From NCBI RefSeq assembly GCF_026153455.1, contig NZ_CP110629.1, positions 1,302,001 to 1,366,000 on the forward strand: a DNA stretch of 64,000 nt, written 5' to 3'. A program made the translations under genes and the position numbers. Source of the stretch: Marinimicrobium sp. C6131. GTDB lineage: Bacteria; Pseudomonadota; Gammaproteobacteria; Pseudomonadales; Cellvibrionaceae. Shown in pieces: positions 61,203-64,000 of the stretch; position 1 is the first letter of the stretch, and every line of letters begins with the position of its first letter. Under the pieces are notes generated by a model. It made no database searches, had not been told where the DNA came from, and saw only the letters and a list, made by a program, of their open reading frames with translations.

Positions 61203-63550
61203 TGCACATTCCCGGCTATCGCATCATTCGGAAAATCAACCAGGGCGGCATGTCCACCGTCTACCTCGCCATTCAACTGAGTGTGGGACGAGAAGTGGCC
61301 CTGAAGGTCATGTCCCCGGCACTCAATGGCGACCCGGTCTTCAGTGAACGATTTCAGCGTGAAGCCAATATCGTCGGTCAGCTGTCGCATCCGAACATTG
61401 TGTCCATCTACGATATCGGGCGCTACAAAAACCTGAATTACATCGCCATGGACTATCTGGCCGGGGGCTCCATTCACGAAAAAATGGCCTCGGGCCTGAG
61501 CACCCAGGAAGTCCTGCGGATCACCCGGGAAATTGCCGGTGCGCTGGATCACGCCCATGAAAAAGGCTATATCCACCGGGACATCAAACCCGAGAATATT
61601 CTGTTCCGGGAAGACAACTCAGCAGTTCTGTCCGACTTCGGCGTGGCCAAGACCGTAAGCTCCGCCTCACGGATGACCAATGCCGGTACCGTGGTCGGTA
61701 CCCCCCACTATATGAGTCCGGAACAGACCCGGGGCAAACCGGTGGATGGTCGCGCCGACATCTACAGCCTGGGTGTGGTCTTTTACGAAATGCTGACCGG
61801 GCAGGTGCCCTATCAGGCGGATGAAGCGGTGGCCATCGCCATCAAACACCTGACCGCGCCCATTCCCAAGCTTCCGCCGCAATACCAGGCCTACCAGAAA
61901 ATTCTCAACCAACTGCTGGCCAAAGACCCGGACAACCGTTTTCAGCGGGGTCGGGACCTGGTGGCCGCCATTGATGCGCTCGAAGGTCCATCGGGACTGG
62001 GGCAGACGTACTTCACCACGGCGGACTCCACCCGGGTGCAGCTTCTCTCGCTGTTCAGGGCATTGCTGGCGACCACACTCGGCGCCATTCGGGAGCAGCT
62101 GCGCCTGAGCTGGCAGAGCCTGTGCGCGCTTCGCTGGACACCACGCCGTGGCCTGTACCGCCACCCGCAAATCCGGGTGACTGAAATCAAAGGTCCCTTG
62201 AATCCGCCTAAAGAGCACACCACGGTCATTTCCACCCAGGTTCAGCAGGCGGCGCACTACCACTCACTGTGGCGTGGCCGGCGGTTGCTCTCACGCACCC
62301 TGACTCTGGTAATACTGCTGACCGTCATCTGGGGTGCTTTCAGTCTGGCACTGAATGAGTGGTCACTGCCCGGTGAGCGCTGGCTGCCGGAGCCGGTGCA
62401 GTCGCTTGCCCGGCGCACAGCGCACTTGATCGCCCCCGGCACGACCGAGGCCAGACCCGAAGCGGTGCGCACAACCAACATTCCCACGACCCCGCTGGTG
62501 TTACGCCCCGAACCCGAGACCCGCCCCACATCCACTGACACGCTGATGGGGATGACGCCCGAGGCGCCCGTCGATACGCCCGCGGCCGCCCCACCACGGT
62601 ACGAATTGCGGGTCACCCCGGAGCCGGAAAACGCCCGGGTCCGCATCCTGAACATACCGGACCGATATTACCCTGGCATTCCTTTGCTGCCCGGACGCTA
62701 TCATATCGAAACCAGCTATCCCGGCTACGACACCGACACCCGCTGGATCGAAGTGGAGGACCAGGCGGTGACCCTGCCCGTCTCGTTGCGCAAAACACCC
62801 GTGGCCGGCGCAACCTTCTACAACGAGCTGCGCGATGGCGACCGCGGGCCCGAAATGGTGATTGTCCCCGCCGGCCGTTTCACCATGGGCAGCAAGTTGG
62901 ACAGCCGCAGCATGCCCGAGCGCAACGTCCGCATTCCCCGGGCGTTTGCCATCAGCCGCTTTGAAATCACCTTCGCCGACTATGATAAATTTGCCCGGGC
63001 CACCGATCGCTCCCTGCCCGATGACCAGCGCTGGGGACGGGACAATCGCCCTGTGATCAATGTGAGCTGGAACGATGCTCAGGCCTACGTCCGTTGGCTC
63101 AGTGACACCACGGGAAAACGCTACCGGTTACCGAGTGAGGCCGAGTGGGAGTACGCCGCACGGGCGGGCACCAGCACGACCTTCTGGTGGGGAGAGACCG
63201 GCGCCGACGCCGACGGTCTGGCCAATTGTCGACGCGGCTGCAACAGTGAGTACACCGGCCTCTTTTTTTCAAAGAGTGCACCGGTGGGCTCCTACCCGGC
63301 CAATGCCTTCGGCCTGCACAGTGTCGCCGGCAATGTCGCCGAATGGACCCGGGACTGTTACCGTAACCATTTGCTGGAAATGCCTCAGGACGGCTCGCCG
63401 CTGGTTACGGACAGCTGCTCCGAACGAACCGTACGCGGCGGTTCTTTTGAGGATTCAGTGGGCAATATCGCCTCTCATGTACGACGGGGTGAGCCCGCCG
63501 ATTATCGGGATAGCACCCTGGGCTTCCGCGTTGTGGTCGAGCTGTACTGA
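61202..63550 (+). CDS. Transmembrane Ser/Thr kinase with SUMF1-like domain
   Basis: Hanks-type kinase of 782 aa. The kinase domain covers residues ~6-265: INQGGMSTVYLAI (P-loop), VALKVM (Lys), HRDIKPENILF (catalytic loop), SDFGVAKT (DFG) and GTPHYMSPEQ. A juxtamembrane region is followed by one membrane span (~363-385), a Pro/Thr linker, a PEGA-like beta segment (~460-540) and a formylglycine-generating-enzyme/sulfatase-modifying-factor fold (~546-780; EMVIVPAGRFTMGS, RLPSEAEWEYAARAGT, VRGGSFED). That fold is periplasmic here and probably a sensor or binding domain. Starts at ATG 61202, overlapping the phosphatase stop; upstream in-frame starts lie inside that gene. Confidence 0.9.
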   Translation: MHIPGYRIIRKINQGGMSTVYLAIQLSVGREVALKVMSPALNGDPVFSERFQREANIVGQLSHPNIVSIYDIGRYKNLNYIAMDYLAGGSIHEKMASGLSTQEVLRITREIAGALDHAHEKGYIHRDIKPENILFREDNSAVLSDFGVAKTVSSASRMTNAGTVVGTPHYMSPEQTRGKPVDGRADIYSLGVVFYEMLTGQVPYQADEAVAIAIKHLTAPIPKLPPQYQAYQKILNQLLAKDPDNRFQRGRDLVAAIDALEGPSGLGQTYFTTADSTRVQLLSLFRALLATTLGAIREQLRLSWQSLCALRWTPRRGLYRHPQIRVTEIKGPLNPPKEHTTVISTQVQQAAHYHSLWRGRRLLSRTLTLVILLTVIWGAFSLALNEWSLPGERWLPEPVQSLARRTAHLIAPGTTEARPEAVRTTNIPTTPLVLRPEPETRPTSTDTLMGMTPEAPVDTPAAAPPRYELRVTPEPENARVRILNIPDRYYPGIPLLPGRYHIETSYPGYDTDTRWIEVEDQAVTLPVSLRKTPVAGATFYNELRDGDRGPEMVIVPAGRFTMGSKLDSRSMPERNVRIPRAFAISRFEITFADYDKFARATDRSLPDDQRWGRDNRPVINVSWNDAQAYVRWLSDTTGKRYRLPSEAEWEYAARAGTSTTFWWGETGADADGLANCRRGCNSEYTGLFFSKSAPVGSYPANAFGLHSVAGNVAEWTRDCYRNHLLEMPQDGSPLVTDSCSERTVRGGSFEDSVGNIASHVRRGEPADYRDSTLGFRVVVELY

Positions 63551-63582
63551 CCCTTCAGCGCCACCTCCGCCGGGACAACGCT

Positions 63583-64000
63583 TCAGGGATAAACCCGGGG
63601 CTCGGGCTCGAGATCCACGCCGTACTCTGCGGCAATAGAATGGCGAATCTCCTCCGCCAGAGCCAGCACGTCCGCGCCGGATGCACGACCGGGATTGGTC
63701 AGCACCAGCGCCTGGCGCGCATGCACGGCCACCGGGCCGCGCGCCACGCCCTTCCACCCCGCACGCTCGATCAACCACCCGGCGGCGAGTTTTACATGCC
63801 GCGCATCGACCGGATAGGACACCAGCCCGGGATGACGCACCTGCAACTCGAGAAACTGGTCCAGCCCCACCAGCGGGTTTTTGAAAAAACTGCCCACGTT
63901 GGGAATCTCCGCGGGATCCGGCAGCTTACGACGCCGGACCCTGCACACCGCCTCACTCACCACCACCGGCGTCAGTTGAGCTACGGGAATCTCCCGAACC
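63583..64000 (-). CDS. murB: UDP-N-acetylmuramate dehydrogenase, partial
   Basis: The last 139 codons of murB; the reading frame stays open to the right edge, so the 5' part lies outside the window. MurB reduces UDP-GlcNAc-enolpyruvate to UDP-MurNAc in peptidoglycan synthesis, with FAD and NADPH. The visible part holds the C-terminal substrate domain: IPNVGSFFKNP (catalytic Ser), KLAAGWLIERAGWKG, the His-x6 stretch VHARQALVLTNPGRASGAD and the final Glu-rich EPEPRVYP with the proton-donating Glu region. It converges with the kinase gene, 32 bp between stops. Confidence 0.93.
   Translation of the reverse strand, partial: VREIPVAQLTPVVVSEAVCRVRRRKLPDPAEIPNVGSFFKNPLVGLDQFLELQVRHPGLVSYPVDARHVKLAAGWLIERAGWKGVARGPVAVHARQALVLTNPGRASGADVLALAEEIRHSIAAEYGVDLEPEPRVYP

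Noticed and set aside
60351..63550. Type VI secretion regulatory pair (PppA/PpkA)
   Set aside because: No secretion genes adjoin, and the kinase's C-terminal domain is SUMF1-like rather than von Willebrand.

Overview
The window is a gene-dense, GC-rich stretch of a gammaproteobacterial chromosome. Housekeeping content (rne, tusDCBE, acnB, cmoM, gdhB of the 180-kDa class, dbpA, murB) fixes the class. A cell-surface carbohydrate-esterase lipoprotein with a poly-serine linker recalls marine polysaccharide degraders of the Cellvibrionaceae type; that finer placement is inference. No prophage, integron, CRISPR array or rRNA operon is visible.

Layout. 1-6535: rne with a long leader, tRNA-Ser(UGA), the membrane protein YccA and the tusDCBE sulfur-relay genes for tRNA 2-thiouridine. 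6562-11692 (minus): a Na+/alanine symporter coupled to yajC, a short AraC-type regulator, the peroxiredoxin bcp, and aguA-aguB (agmatine to putrescine). 11847-15342: a membrane-anchored J-domain protein, then a minus-strand run of SMP-30-like lipoprotein, DUF1289 protein, miaE and cmoM. 15343-16166 is a gene-free, palindrome-rich region ahead of acnB. 18911-26118: pectinesterase-like lipoprotein, dienelactone hydrolase, DUF3080 lipoprotein, SDR reductase, mgsA, pyrD, DUF2835 protein. 26115-34348: two paralogous solute-binding-like periplasmic proteins flank a CDGSH/glutamate-synthase-like protein, a group II intron and katG. 34440-35807: dbpA. 35818-43394 (minus): a six-gene catabolic operon (succinate-semialdehyde dehydrogenase, isocitrate/tartrate-type dehydrogenase, class III aminotransferase, D-2-hydroxyacid dehydrogenase, amidase, class I aminotransferase), followed by gdhB. 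48718-56759: a tightly overlapping MoxR/Bat (von Willebrand) operon that runs into a GIY-YIG protein and the DTW enzyme TapT. 56786-63550: an M16C metallopeptidase, a second palindrome-rich spacer, a PP2C phosphatase and a transmembrane Ser/Thr kinase with a sulfatase-modifying-factor-like C-terminus. The 3' part of murB runs off the right edge on the minus strand.

Functional threads. Many genes serve tRNA modification (tusDCBE, cmoM, miaE, tapT). Putrescine production (aguAB), GABA-type catabolism and glutamate oxidation (gdhB) could form one nitrogen-catabolism chain.

The most unusual sequence is a composite repeat of about 400 bp present twice in opposite orientation (15541-15935 and 59763-60167). 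Each copy holds two large perfect palindromes whose arms differ between copies yet remain perfectly self-complementary within each copy, with interchangeable ~50-bp loop inserts. The group II intron begins directly after the U-tract of the katG terminator.
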